A stretch of DNA of 64,000 nt, from the IMG/VR virus record IMGVR_UViG_3300021597_000002, positions 1-64,000 of that record; one strand, given 5' to 3'. The notes beneath the pieces are model-generated. The model did no database searches and had not been told where the DNA came from. It saw only the letters and a program-made list of their open reading frames with translations. Position numbers and translations under genes: made by a program. This DNA is from a virus. Position 1 is the stretch's first letter. The number at the start of each line of letters is the position of its first letter. Positions 33,018-41,201 of this stretch are shown here, piece by piece.

Positions 33018-34769
33018 CTAAATAACTTCTCTAAGCAGCTCTACGTCTGCATCGTTGAGCGATTTCGCTTTCTCTGGCACTTTCACACCACGGCTTGCCA
33101 AATAGTTCTCTGCAAGCTTCTTGATACGGTCTGTATCTACCTGCTTACCAACCACCTTAGAACCAGGGTCTTGAATGCCTCGGGCTTGTGATGATTTCAC
33201 CCCCAAGATAGAGAGGATTTCCGGATCACTGCCGTATTGAGTCACCGCATGGAACACAAACACTGAGTCTTCCTGCCCGTCACGGTCCAAACGACCAATG
33301 CACTGGGTCATAACCTGCGGACTCCAATCCTCTTCACCAAAGATGACCGTTGAACAACGATGCTGAATGCCGTCAGTACCTGCCCCAGAACGAAGACTCA
33401 TAATCAAAAGGTCTGACTCACCATTGATGAACGCTTTCTTGTTTCGCTCCTTCTGGGTTTGACTCTCAGAGCCGGTATAAAACAGAGGATTAAGGTCTGC
33501 GAGGTCCTTAGCCCATATGTCATAAACGCCCCTATGCCAGCCAAATAGAACGACAGGGGTTCCAGACTCTATAAACATTCGTACATAGGCAGCGACACTG
33601 TGAGCCTTTGCTATGCCCGTCATTTCGCGCATCTTGAGGTCAAAGTCTCGTGCTGCTTGTCCTCGTTCAACATAAGAGCCGGATAAGGTTTTCACCGCTA
33701 ATTGTTCGGCTAACACTTCCATATCAGCAACTTTCTTCATGTTTGGAGCCACCCACTCAATATGCGGCTCTAACTGCTTAGCAACCTGACCAACATCTGC
33801 CTTCGTGCGACGAATAAGCACTCTTGACTCTCTCAAGTACGAACCAAGCGCATCAGGGTCCGCCACAACCCCCTTATCGTTGGCGACTCCATAATCACGA
33901 GTACACCATTCACGCAAGAACTCATCACGGCTACCTAGCACTTCTGGCTTAATCATGTTGCTAATATTGAAAGCTTCAATGCCGTAGTTGTAGATAAGCG
34001 TTGCTGTTAAACCGACAACCATTGATACGTTCTGGTTGATAACAAACGCCGCCATACCTCGCTGGCTTTCCTCTCCACGTCTTAGCTGTTGAACTTCGTC
34101 ATATACGATGGCTTTTACCCATCCTGCGGACAATACATCTACCCATGACGACAGCTGACTGTACTTAAAAACATAGATATCAGCTTGCGGCAGCTTGTAT
34201 GGCTTATTACCTTTCGCTTTATGGACCGCTAGGTTGATAAACTCAGCTGCTTTTTCACACCACTGATCTTGTAAGTGCGGCTCCACCACAATTACCAGTG
34301 GCAAAGCATCAGGAAGTAGACCTACCCCTAAACCAAGGTATGTCTTACCTAGACCAACATCATCAATAACCAAAAGACGCTTAACCGATTCGAGCAGATC
34401 AAGCCCAACCAATTGATAATCACGAAGCGACTGATTAGGCATTAATCCTGCGCGTACTGCAGGCGTGTAATCAGGAAGCAAAATAGAGTGCGCCTCTTCC
34501 TGCTTCTTATGGTATTCACGACTGCGTTTTTTTAAGTACCTTATATCTTTATCAGACGCTTTTAGTGCATACCTCTGAGTAAACCAAAGAAGATCTGCCG
34601 CCACTTCTTGAGAGTCCTGAAGCGAAAACAACTTCGCTTGATGCTTTGGGATCTTAGGGAAAAGCTGTTTAAGGCGTATTGCCACATGAGGCTCGATATC
34701 CACAAGCTCCCAACGAGTATCAGAACGGCGCAACGCTCCAAAGGTTCGATTAATAACGAGTTTGCTCAT
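33018..34769 (-). CDS. SNF2-family helicase
   Basis: The product is 583 residues. Motif I is DDVGLGKT (residues 136-143); motif II is YDEVQ (223-227) rather than DEAH. Motif III is GLTATLIYN. Motif VI is QCIGRLDRDGQ near 495-505. It is a compact superfamily 2 ATPase that moves along double-stranded DNA. It overlaps a PD-(D/E)XK nuclease gene, so the two probably act together in replication, recombination or host-DNA handling. Confidence 0.85.
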   Translation of the reverse strand: MSKLVINRTFGALRRSDTRWELVDIEPHVAIRLKQLFPKIPKHQAKLFSLQDSQEVAADLLWFTQRYALKASDKDIRYLKKRSREYHKKQEEAHSILLPDYTPAVRAGLMPNQSLRDYQLVGLDLLESVKRLLVIDDVGLGKTYLGLGVGLLPDALPLVIVVEPHLQDQWCEKAAEFINLAVHKAKGNKPYKLPQADIYVFKYSQLSSWVDVLSAGWVKAIVYDEVQQLRRGEESQRGMAAFVINQNVSMVVGLTATLIYNYGIEAFNISNMIKPEVLGSRDEFLREWCTRDYGVANDKGVVADPDALGSYLRESRVLIRRTKADVGQVAKQLEPHIEWVAPNMKKVADMEVLAEQLAVKTLSGSYVERGQAARDFDLKMREMTGIAKAHSVAAYVRMFIESGTPVVLFGWHRGVYDIWAKDLADLNPLFYTGSESQTQKERNKKAFINGESDLLIMSLRSGAGTDGIQHRCSTVIFGEEDWSPQVMTQCIGRLDRDGQEDSVFVFHAVTQYGSDPEILSILGVKSSQARGIQDPGSKVVGKQVDTDRIKKLAENYLASRGVKVPEKAKSLNDADVELLREVI

Positions 34770-35167
34770 AGCCCGTTCTCCCCTAAGTGATAAAAGCGCG
34801 TTGGCTTACCCTCAATTTGTTCTGGCAAACCTTGCGGTCTCGCTGTAGCCAATATCAATCCAGAAATTTCAGGATTCAGACAGTAGCGCTCACACTGACG
34901 ATAAACGCCCATCTTGTTCCAAGCCTTAGATGCTTTGACTTCCAAACCGATCCCAGAATTGGGAAAGAAGAAGTCGATGATGCTACGACCATCAGATAAA
35001 CGATATTCACGCTCAAATCGAAGCCCTAGATTAGAGAAGTGCTCCTCTAAGTACTCTTGGCATACTTTCTCATCCGCAAACTCATATTTGCCTTTGCGAA
35101 GTATGACGATCAAGGCTTCAAGCTTATCGTTGAGGCAGATTGACTCTGCCCCGACTTTGTTTTGCAT
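34766..35167 (-). CDS. VRR-NUC-like nuclease
   Basis: The product is 133 residues. The nuclease core is visible as RSIIDFFFPNSGIGLEVKAS with D65, E76 and K78, a PD-(D/E)XK pattern. QCERYCLNPEISGLILATA follows. Small nucleases of this VRR-NUC type often sit beside SNF2 helicases in phages. Stop and start overlap by 4 bases with the helicase gene. Probably a structure-selective or nicking nuclease. Confidence 0.75.
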   Translation of the reverse strand: MQNKVGAESICLNDKLEALIVILRKGKYEFADEKVCQEYLEEHFSNLGLRFEREYRLSDGRSIIDFFFPNSGIGLEVKASKAWNKMGVYRQCERYCLNPEISGLILATARPQGLPEQIEGKPTRFYHLGENGL

Positions 35168-35179
35168 AGTCCCAGCTCC

Positions 35180-35662
35180 TTAGCTATTGCCCAAGCCGGA
35201 CAAGAAGCTATAAAGCTCTTCCCAGTTTTCGTTGTCATAATGAGCCACCAGCTCGTCCCAATGAGAAGCTATATCTCTCCACTCATGACCGGTGGTTAGC
35301 ATCAGGAACACTTTCTTCTCAAATCCAAGCGCTCGGACCATGCGAAGGCAGCGACCGAAATCATCCGCGTCATGAGGGTATGAATAACTTTGCACCGGCA
35401 ATCGTGTAGCGCCCCCGTCAATGGCATAAGCCATGTACTTCGAGCTAGTTCCAGTATCGTCACATTCAAACCATTCAGAGATAGACATACCATCCCTTAC
35501 TTTTACAGGCTCCCTGCCGCACTCATCCACGACTAAATTTGCCGCCTTGATAACCGTATTAAAGATGCTTGGGCAGAAAGGCATGTTAGGACATTGGCGC
35601 GATAACTCTGCATTGATGGCATTAACTAAGCCCATTTGGTCGATAGAAATAGGATCGTGCAT
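35180..35662 (-). CDS. Hypothetical protein
   Basis: The product is 160 residues. The C-terminal half (DADDFGRCLRMVRALGFEKK, HWDELVAHYDNENWEELYSF) resembles a protein common in phages but with no function known to me. The N-terminal half lacks motifs. It is part of the leftward run 37408-31221. Confidence 0.6.
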   Translation of the reverse strand: MHDPISIDQMGLVNAINAELSRQCPNMPFCPSIFNTVIKAANLVVDECGREPVKVRDGMSISEWFECDDTGTSSKYMAYAIDGGATRLPVQSYSYPHDADDFGRCLRMVRALGFEKKVFLMLTTGHEWRDIASHWDELVAHYDNENWEELYSFLSGLGNS

Positions 35663-35664
35663 GG

Positions 35665-36165
35665 TTATGACCTCTTACCCTGATTTTGTTTTACAACGTT
35701 TATCAATTCCAAAGGTGACTTAAAATCACCGGATGTCGACTCTGCTATACCTGCATGTTTAAGAAATCCACATTCTTCCCAACCGTAGAGGTGATGTGGG
35801 CACTCTTCCTTGTCGAGAGGCTTATAGCCTTTATGCCACGCCCACACTTCTGCACCAGCAATCATGTAAGCCGCTAAAGTCATTCCGTATTCAATAGGGG
35901 TTTTAACTTCCACTGAAGTATTAATAAGAACGTTGCGAAGCAATGAATCATCGCTACTCGTCTGCATAGACAAATCATTGCGAACTATGCGCGTTTCATC
36001 TAGCGAATCAAAACAATCGTCTGTCCACTCATCAGAACCAACAACAAAACGAGTACCATTCCAAAATGAGACTAACCATTCATTAGTTAGTCCCTTATCT
36101 CTCAGGTGACGACCAAAATGAACCCAGTAATAACCAATTTCTCTTGTTATTTGCGCCTCCATCAT
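35665..36165 (-). CDS. Hypothetical protein
   Basis: The product is 166 residues. The first part (YYWVHFGRHLRDKGLTNEWL) resembles DUF551-like small phage domains that read the word-like pattern W-V-H..W. No catalytic residues are seen. The start overlaps the upstream stop. Confidence 0.55.
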   Translation of the reverse strand: MMEAQITREIGYYWVHFGRHLRDKGLTNEWLVSFWNGTRFVVGSDEWTDDCFDSLDETRIVRNDLSMQTSSDDSLLRNVLINTSVEVKTPIEYGMTLAAYMIAGAEVWAWHKGYKPLDKEECPHHLYGWEECGFLKHAGIAESTSGDFKSPLELINVVKQNQGKRS

Positions 36166-36404
36166 TTCGAACCCTCTTTCTCTTCAAAGGTAACAACTTG
36201 AGGTCGAATGATTTCAGAGACATTTTCACAGCGAACCCATTCAATCTCCCATGGGTCAAACTCTTCATCATCAGCCGGCTTTTCTGGAAGCAAGCCAAAC
36301 AAACGCTCAGGGAAACTGCATGAAACGATAAACTTCCGCTCTCCATCATGCATGGCATACATGTTTCCAGTGAATCCAGTATTATCAAACTGTTCAGGCG
36401 TCAT
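36162..36404 (-). CDS. Hypothetical small protein
   Basis: The product is 80 residues, acidic (EKPADDEEFDPWEIEWVRCE). No motif is recognised. Both ends overlap neighbours by 4 bases, placing it in one translational chain with the YejK gene upstream. Confidence 0.55.
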   Translation of the reverse strand: MTPEQFDNTGFTGNMYAMHDGERKFIVSCSFPERLFGLLPEKPADDEEFDPWEIEWVRCENVSEIIRPQVVTFEEKEGSK

Positions 36405-37408
36405 TTTGCACCCCCTTGACGAGACAACTGATCACGAAGGTTAGGCGGGGTTCCCTTGATGGTAAGAGTGTCGGTTTCCGCATCATAGAAAACACGCTCG
36501 CCTAGCAACAGCGCGTCAAAGGTAAGATTGATGCCGCCACCAGCACCAACAAACTTTGTAAGCTTACGAACACAGGCAGAATCTACAGGAAAGCTTTCTT
36601 CTAGTTCATAACCCTGATCTTGGGTGTAATTAACGAACGAACCTACGTCACCGAAGTCTGGCAGCTCACCTGACAGCTCTTTAACGCAAACTTCTTCACC
36701 AAGTTTCTTTTGTCCATTGCAGTAGTCATGAACTTGCTTCTTAACGGACATCTTTTCTTCGCGGTCTAACTTCGCATCCGCACAGAAATCTTCAACCGCC
36801 TGCATGAGAACTTGGTTTTGTTGCTTTGCATCGAAGCCAACTTCTGCCTGCAGAAAATCAAGGAAGAAGTCTGACACCTTACGACCTACACGCCCTTTGA
36901 TGAATGATAGGTAGCGATTTGATTCTGTATCCGTTTCAAATGTCGACAGGTCCACTACAGCGGCAAGATCCATCTTGGCAATATCCAGATAAGCCGTAGC
37001 ACTTAGGCTTAGGTTGTCCATTACGGTCATACCAGAGTTAGATGAAACTAAGCCCACCAGTAAGTAATCAGTTGCCAATGATTGATACTGAGCAAAAACA
37101 AGTGTGCCCTCATCAGCAAATGGGTATTTGCTTAGTTCATTTTTAAGTCGGATTGCGCCTGTCTTAGAGAACTCATAGAAAGGAGCATTACCTTTACGGC
37201 AATCAATTAACCACTGCTTGAACTCACTATCCGACTGAAATTGTCCGTAGCCCTTGGTTTTACCCGAATAAGCGCGATGAAGCTCTTCTACTAGCGCTTC
37301 ATACGCAGGCTGGATTGGATGATGGTGATTACCGTAGTTAACCGTCAATTCGTCTTGTTCGTTTTTAACCAACTGGTGTAGAGCAACTGCATTCAGTGAA
37401 ATACTCAT
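36401..37408 (-). CDS. yejK: Nucleoid-associated protein YejK/NdpA homologue
   Basis: The product is 335 residues, the same length as host YejK. Shared landmarks are NAVALHQLVKNEQDEL, LSKYPFADEGTLVFAQYQSL, SFIKGRVGRKVSDFFLDFL, GYELEESFPVDSACVRKL, and FDALLLGERVFYDAETDTLT followed by IKGTPPNLRDQL. The host protein binds the nucleoid and its role is poorly known. A phage-plasmid copy may shape plasmid DNA or mimic the host protein. AAGGAAAC precedes ATG 37408. Confidence 0.92.
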   Translation of the reverse strand: MSISLNAVALHQLVKNEQDELTVNYGNHHHPIQPAYEALVEELHRAYSGKTKGYGQFQSDSEFKQWLIDCRKGNAPFYEFSKTGAIRLKNELSKYPFADEGTLVFAQYQSLATDYLLVGLVSSNSGMTVMDNLSLSATAYLDIAKMDLAAVVDLSTFETDTESNRYLSFIKGRVGRKVSDFFLDFLQAEVGFDAKQQNQVLMQAVEDFCADAKLDREEKMSVKKQVHDYCNGQKKLGEEVCVKELSGELPDFGDVGSFVNYTQDQGYELEESFPVDSACVRKLTKFVGAGGGINLTFDALLLGERVFYDAETDTLTIKGTPPNLRDQLSRQGGAK

Positions 37409-37457
37409 TGGGTTTCCTTCTTTGTGTGATTTAAAGGGTTTTGGTCAGGGTCTGTAA

Positions 37458-37970
37458 TTAAGCAGCCATACGCTTAGAGTCTTGCAGGTACTCCAAGACT
37501 TCTACGCAATAGCTTTCTTCAGCGCGATTGATATAGATCTCACGCTGCATTGAGATTCGTTCTGACGGGAGTTCGGTTTCTTCTAAGAGCTGCTCGGTCT
37601 TTTGGATCTCAGTTCTTAACTGCTCCAATAGCTCTTCAAAATACTTTTGATTACCCACGTTCAACATGACAGTACGAATGCTGTGCAGGGACTTAATTGA
37701 AGGGATGGCGCTTTCTACCGCCTCATTGAGCTTGGCAATTCCATCATTGGTCAGCGAATAAACCTTACGATCGGGCTTACCTTTCTGCGGCTCATCTTTG
37801 CAAGCCAGAAAACCATCATCTGCGAGCTTATTCAGGGAGCGATAGATTTTTTGGTGGGACGCACGCCATACATGGCTAGTGCTCATCATTTTTGTCAGGT
37901 CATAGCCTGTCGCCGTTTTATGCTCAGACAGCAAAGAAAGCAGGTGGATATTCAATTCGTTTAACAGCAT
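37458..37970 (-). CDS. PadR-family transcription regulator
   Basis: The product is 170 residues. A winged helix-turn-helix fills residues 1-90: HLLSLLSEHKTATGYDLTK, SHVWRASHQKIYRSLNKLAD, DGFLACKDEPQKGKPDRKVY. The C-terminal half is the helical PadR dimerisation part. A perfect palindrome (38016-38032) lies 46 bases upstream and again before the integrase, so it probably represses both. AAGGAG lies 7 bases before ATG 37970. Confidence 0.87.
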   Translation of the reverse strand: MLLNELNIHLLSLLSEHKTATGYDLTKMMSTSHVWRASHQKIYRSLNKLADDGFLACKDEPQKGKPDRKVYSLTNDGIAKLNEAVESAIPSIKSLHSIRTVMLNVGNQKYFEELLEQLRTEIQKTEQLLEETELPSERISMQREIYINRAEESYCVEVLEYLQDSKRMAA

Positions 37971-38015
37971 TTCGACACTCCTTTTTTAGAAAGTGGAAAC
38001 ACCATATAATAAAAA

Positions 38016-38032
38016 CCTGTACATTGTACAGG
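38016..38032. promoter_or_regulatory. PadR operator candidate 1 (own promoter)
   Basis: CCTGTACATTGTACAGG is an 8-base-arm palindrome. On the minus strand it is followed by TTTTTATTATATGG, with a -10-like TATTAT, so the palindrome would cover the -35 and spacer of the padR promoter. An identical 17-mer lies upstream of the integrase gene. Confidence 0.7.
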
Positions 38033-38065
38033 ATTATTTATTTTTAAGTGGAATTTTTGAGAAGA

Positions 38066-39241
38066 TTAGAACGGGAATCCCTGTTTCTTTAGCCAGTCGT
38101 GGTACTCGCTAAGGGCTTCTTTCATCTTGTGTTCGACGTGAGTATGGATATAAGTCTTATCCAGCTTGCTAAGAGCATGGTTCAACAACATTTCGCCCAC
38201 CATGTAATCCACACCAAGATCAGCCCAGACCGTACGCGCTACTTTTCGTAAGTCGTGCGCTGTCCAATTACTGGCTGAAATGCGCTTAATTTGAGTACTC
38301 GCGGTACTAGCAGGAACACATTGACCACTACGATCATCGTTAGGGAATAGAAATTGCCCTGTGTAACCCTTGGATTTTTGAGCATTCCGGTAAGCATCAA
38401 GCAAAGCTTTAACTGGCTCAGTCAAAGGTAAGCGGTGCGACTGCTTCGTTTTGGTGTGCTCTGCAGGTAGGTACCAATAATCACCGTCTATATGGGACCA
38501 CTTAGCCTGACGTGTTTCGCCTATACGGGTACCAAATAGCAACATCATGAAAATCAGCATTCTGGTGCTGTAGTGACAATCCACCAGCGAAGAAAGTACC
38601 GCTGGAATATCCGACGCTCTGATTTGCGCATCCTTGGGATTGATGCGTTTTTGAATGAAATCAGTGAACTGAAGACCAGCCAAAGGATTGGTACTAATAC
38701 GGTTTTGCTTGGAGGCAAGCTTAAATGCCGCTTTCAGTGCGGAAAATATCAATCTGACGTTAGATAAGGAGTATTTACTTTGAAGGCGCCAGATAAGCGC
38801 ATCGTCTATGCAAGCATGGTTCAACTCATCAATCAGCTTATCACCCAGCATAGGGATCAGGTGCTTATTGATAACGGACTTCACTGTGGCTTTACGCTTT
38901 TTAGATAACTCACGATCTGATTGCGCTCTATCGCAGTACCACTCAAGCAGATCAGAAACGTTCTGGAAGCCGCTGATCTCGATATTCGCTTCAGGGTTCA
39001 GCGTTAACTCCATCACTATGCTAGGCAAACGCTCTTTTACCAGTGATACAGGAACCGCCGGATAACCACCTAGTGGGTGATATTTCTTACCTTTTCTCAG
39101 ATACCAAGTGCCAGTTTCTAACCCTTTATGCGGACGCAACAATACCGTGGGCTTGGACGAAACTTTGATTTCGTAACCCTCGGCGGTTTTTAGCGCTCGC
39201 TTAACGGATGATTCGGAAAAACTGACTGTAAGTGTCTGCAT
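38066..39241 (-). CDS. P4-type tyrosine integrase
   Basis: The product is 391 residues from ATG 39241. The N-terminal arm-binding domain (LRPHKGLETGTWYLRKGKKY, HPLGGYPAVPVSLVKERL) is the DUF4102 type of P4-like integrases. Catalytic motifs are R in LFGTRIGETRQAKW, K in HTKTKQSHRLPL, HDLRKVART, H in LLNHALS, and Y in DKTYIHTH. Such enzymes insert elements into tRNA genes. Here it sits on a replicating element, flanked by the two PadR operators. No att core was recognised. Confidence 0.9.
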   Translation of the reverse strand: MQTLTVSFSESSVKRALKTAEGYEIKVSSKPTVLLRPHKGLETGTWYLRKGKKYHPLGGYPAVPVSLVKERLPSIVMELTLNPEANIEISGFQNVSDLLEWYCDRAQSDRELSKKRKATVKSVINKHLIPMLGDKLIDELNHACIDDALIWRLQSKYSLSNVRLIFSALKAAFKLASKQNRISTNPLAGLQFTDFIQKRINPKDAQIRASDIPAVLSSLVDCHYSTRMLIFMMLLFGTRIGETRQAKWSHIDGDYWYLPAEHTKTKQSHRLPLTEPVKALLDAYRNAQKSKGYTGQFLFPNDDRSGQCVPASTASTQIKRISASNWTAHDLRKVARTVWADLGVDYMVGEMLLNHALSKLDKTYIHTHVEHKMKEALSEYHDWLKKQGFPF

Positions 39242-39296
39242 TAAGAGTCCCAACGGCTGAGTGACTTTTTACCTCTGGCTCAACCTTTTTAAAAAA

Positions 39297-39317
39297 ATCC
39301 TGTACATTGTACAGGAT
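39297..39317. promoter_or_regulatory. PadR operator candidate 2 (between integrase and rightward operon)
   Basis: ATCCTGTACATTGTACAGGA with its final T is a 21-base palindrome that contains the same 17-mer as the site before padR. Rightward, TATATATT at about 39321-39328 could be a -10 for the operon at 39413. Leftward, it is 56 bases from the integrase start. It could regulate both directions. Confidence 0.7.
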
Positions 39318-39412
39318 TTAGATATATATTGGCGTCGTTAGCACGAAGAGAGCTAACTGTCTCGGTGACGTTAACACCAGATTTTCTAACTATCGACAAC
39401 AGGAAAATGTTG

Positions 39413-39637
39413 ATGACAACACTACAAAGACATGCAAACGGAGATGGGAAGCACAAGGTAATAGTGCTTTCAGCGCACTTTCAGGGAAATACAGCAAACA
39501 ACCTGACGCGACACCAGTTCGCAGATTTCCACGCTGATGCCCAAAGGTTGGCTGATGAAATTGATGGTGAATTTAATCTGACCGGCAAAAAAGCCGATGG
39601 AAAGAGATTCAAGCTAAGAATTAAGCCGAAATTTTGA
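39413..39637 (+). CDS. Small protein, first gene of the rightward operon
   Basis: The product is 74 residues from ATG 39413, preceded by CAGGAAAA. The frame is open further upstream, but that part covers the promoter. It is basic at the C-terminus (TGKKADGKRFKLRIKPKF) with no known motif. It is divergent from the integrase and downstream of the PadR operator. Confidence 0.6.
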   Translation: MTTLQRHANGDGKHKVIVLSAHFQGNTANNLTRHQFADFHADAQRLADEIDGEFNLTGKKADGKRFKLRIKPKF

Positions 39638-39642
39638 AAGGT

Positions 39643-39676
39643 TGGCGTATCGCCCCGACCAAAGATTGATACGCCA
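39643..39676. other. Intergenic hairpin 1 of the rightward operon
   Basis: TGGCGTATC (39643-39651) and GATACGCCA (39668-39676) are perfect 9-base arms with a 16-base loop. No T run follows. It lies between the first two genes. Similar stems occupy the later gaps of this operon. Confidence 0.55.
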
Positions 39677-39713
39677 TAGTCTACACACCACACAGGAAGA
39701 AGGATCCCAAACA

Positions 39714-39911
39714 ATGGACAATCAACAGTTATCCAGAATGGAACGCTCAGAGCGCCTGTTAGCTGCTCACTGTTTTCTTATGCGTAAACCAGTTCCCTAT
39801 TCTATGCGCCTCAAGAAGTCGCTGCAAGCAAAGCTCACGCGCATTGATCAGAAGCTCGAAGTTTATATCGACAAAATCTGGAGCTTCCTAAATAGCTCTA
39901 TGCAGCCATAA
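39714..39911 (+). CDS. Small basic protein
   Basis: The product is 65 residues from ATG 39714, after AGGAAGAAGG. It is a helical basic protein (RMERSERLLAAHCFLMRKPV, LKKSLQAKLTRIDQKLEVYI). The family is unknown. Upstream codons in the frame are not supported by a ribosome site. Confidence 0.6.
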   Translation: MDNQQLSRMERSERLLAAHCFLMRKPVPYSMRLKKSLQAKLTRIDQKLEVYIDKIWSFLNSSMQP

Positions 39912-39962
39912 GCCATCATCCCGTTTATTACTACCGAGTTTAAAAATTGAAGGAGAAGTAGA

Positions 39963-41153
39963 ATGACAACCGAGAAAAGCACCGTAGCGATTGCCCTACA
40001 GTCCGCTCTTAACCCTGCTCGTTACCAGCTAGGCATTGCTGCAGACAAAACGGAAGGTCTTGCTCACACATCTGTAAACGCTGCAATCACCATGATTGAT
40101 CAAATTGAGCAAATCGTTATTGAGCAATACAACATTGAAGTTGATGACTTTAATTCGCTTTGTGATGAGCTTGAACAAACGCAAGAGAGCTTATCCAAAA
40201 CAGAAAAAGCACTAGCGGATCTTCGCTCTAACCTTGACGAGCTTGAACTTGAAGCCAAAAAAGCCACTGCAGAAGCGGAACGAGAAAAAGCTCAAGCTAA
40301 ACTCACTCAAGCCAATGTAAAAGATAAACTGGCAGAGCTTAAACGCCTGCAAGATATGCAGCCTGAGCAAATGAAAGCCCGTATAGCTGCCCAGCGTAAA
40401 AAGAACGACGAAAAACAAAAGCTATTAGAAGAGCAGCGCATCAAGATCCGTGATCTTAAAAATCAGCTGGTGGACACAGAGACTAAGAAGAACGTCATGG
40501 TCCAAGCCAACACGCAACTTACTGAAGAGCTAAACGAAGCTCGCTCTCGATTAATGCACAAAGACGGTGACGTTATCAATAAGGTATTTGTTGGTAGTGA
40601 TGGCATATTGAAGTGCTACATCCATGTGTTTGAGTATGGTTTATCATTCCGACCAGAAGCAAAAACCATCAAAATCATTAACGACCTTGACTGGTATTAC
40701 GAGGTTAAAACCAACCACGGGCTAAATATCACTGTTTCCGTGACAGACTGGCTACAACCTTTCTACCCTCCATGCGATTACTTAGCTGACCGTTGGCCAA
40801 CTGACATTCATGACGCTTTGCATGAACTCATTATCAACCGCATCGAGATCACCCACCCTCACCTCATTGAACGTATGGAGTGGGCTAAAGAAACGTACCT
40901 AGAAGATGCTGAGTTGGATCCTAAGCATCTTGAAGTACTAAACAACGCTGGATTCCAAAGTCTATACAGCGTTCTTCACATTCCACCTCACCGCCTACTT
41001 GCCATCGTTAAAGACAAAGCCGGTGACGCATCGAAAGGATTCGGAGAAGCCGCTGTGAAGCAAATCTACTCCAAGCTGGACAAGTTAGTAGACCAATGGC
41101 AACGACAGCATGATTGCTGGTCAGACCTAAATCGACAACCTAAAGCCGCTTAA
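39963..41153 (+). CDS. Coiled-coil protein with a possible helix-hairpin-helix C-terminus
   Basis: The product is 396 residues after AAGGAGAAG. Residues about 60-205 are a long coiled coil (LEQTQESLSKTEKALADLRS, AEAEREKAQAKLTQANVKDK). A folded middle follows. Residues about 320-370 (LEVLNNAGFQSLYSVLHIPP, GFGEAAVKQIYSKL) look like a helix-hairpin-helix unit, as in DNA-binding ends of polymerase or repair proteins. It may organise DNA or RNA. I do not know the family. Confidence 0.6.
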   Translation: MTTEKSTVAIALQSALNPARYQLGIAADKTEGLAHTSVNAAITMIDQIEQIVIEQYNIEVDDFNSLCDELEQTQESLSKTEKALADLRSNLDELELEAKKATAEAEREKAQAKLTQANVKDKLAELKRLQDMQPEQMKARIAAQRKKNDEKQKLLEEQRIKIRDLKNQLVDTETKKNVMVQANTQLTEELNEARSRLMHKDGDVINKVFVGSDGILKCYIHVFEYGLSFRPEAKTIKIINDLDWYYEVKTNHGLNITVSVTDWLQPFYPPCDYLADRWPTDIHDALHELIINRIEITHPHLIERMEWAKETYLEDAELDPKHLEVLNNAGFQSLYSVLHIPPHRLLAIVKDKAGDASKGFGEAAVKQIYSKLDKLVDQWQRQHDCWSDLNRQPKAA

Positions 41154-41162
41154 CGAACAACA

Positions 41163-41184
41163 GGCTGCGGCAAAGGTCGCAGCC
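41163..41184. other. Intergenic hairpin 2 of the rightward operon
   Basis: GGCTGCG (41163-41169) and CGCAGCC (41178-41184) form a 7-base stem with an 8-base loop between two genes. There is no T run, so it is not a classical terminator. Confidence 0.55.
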
Positions 41185-41201
41185 ACCAGCAGGAGAAGAT
41201 T

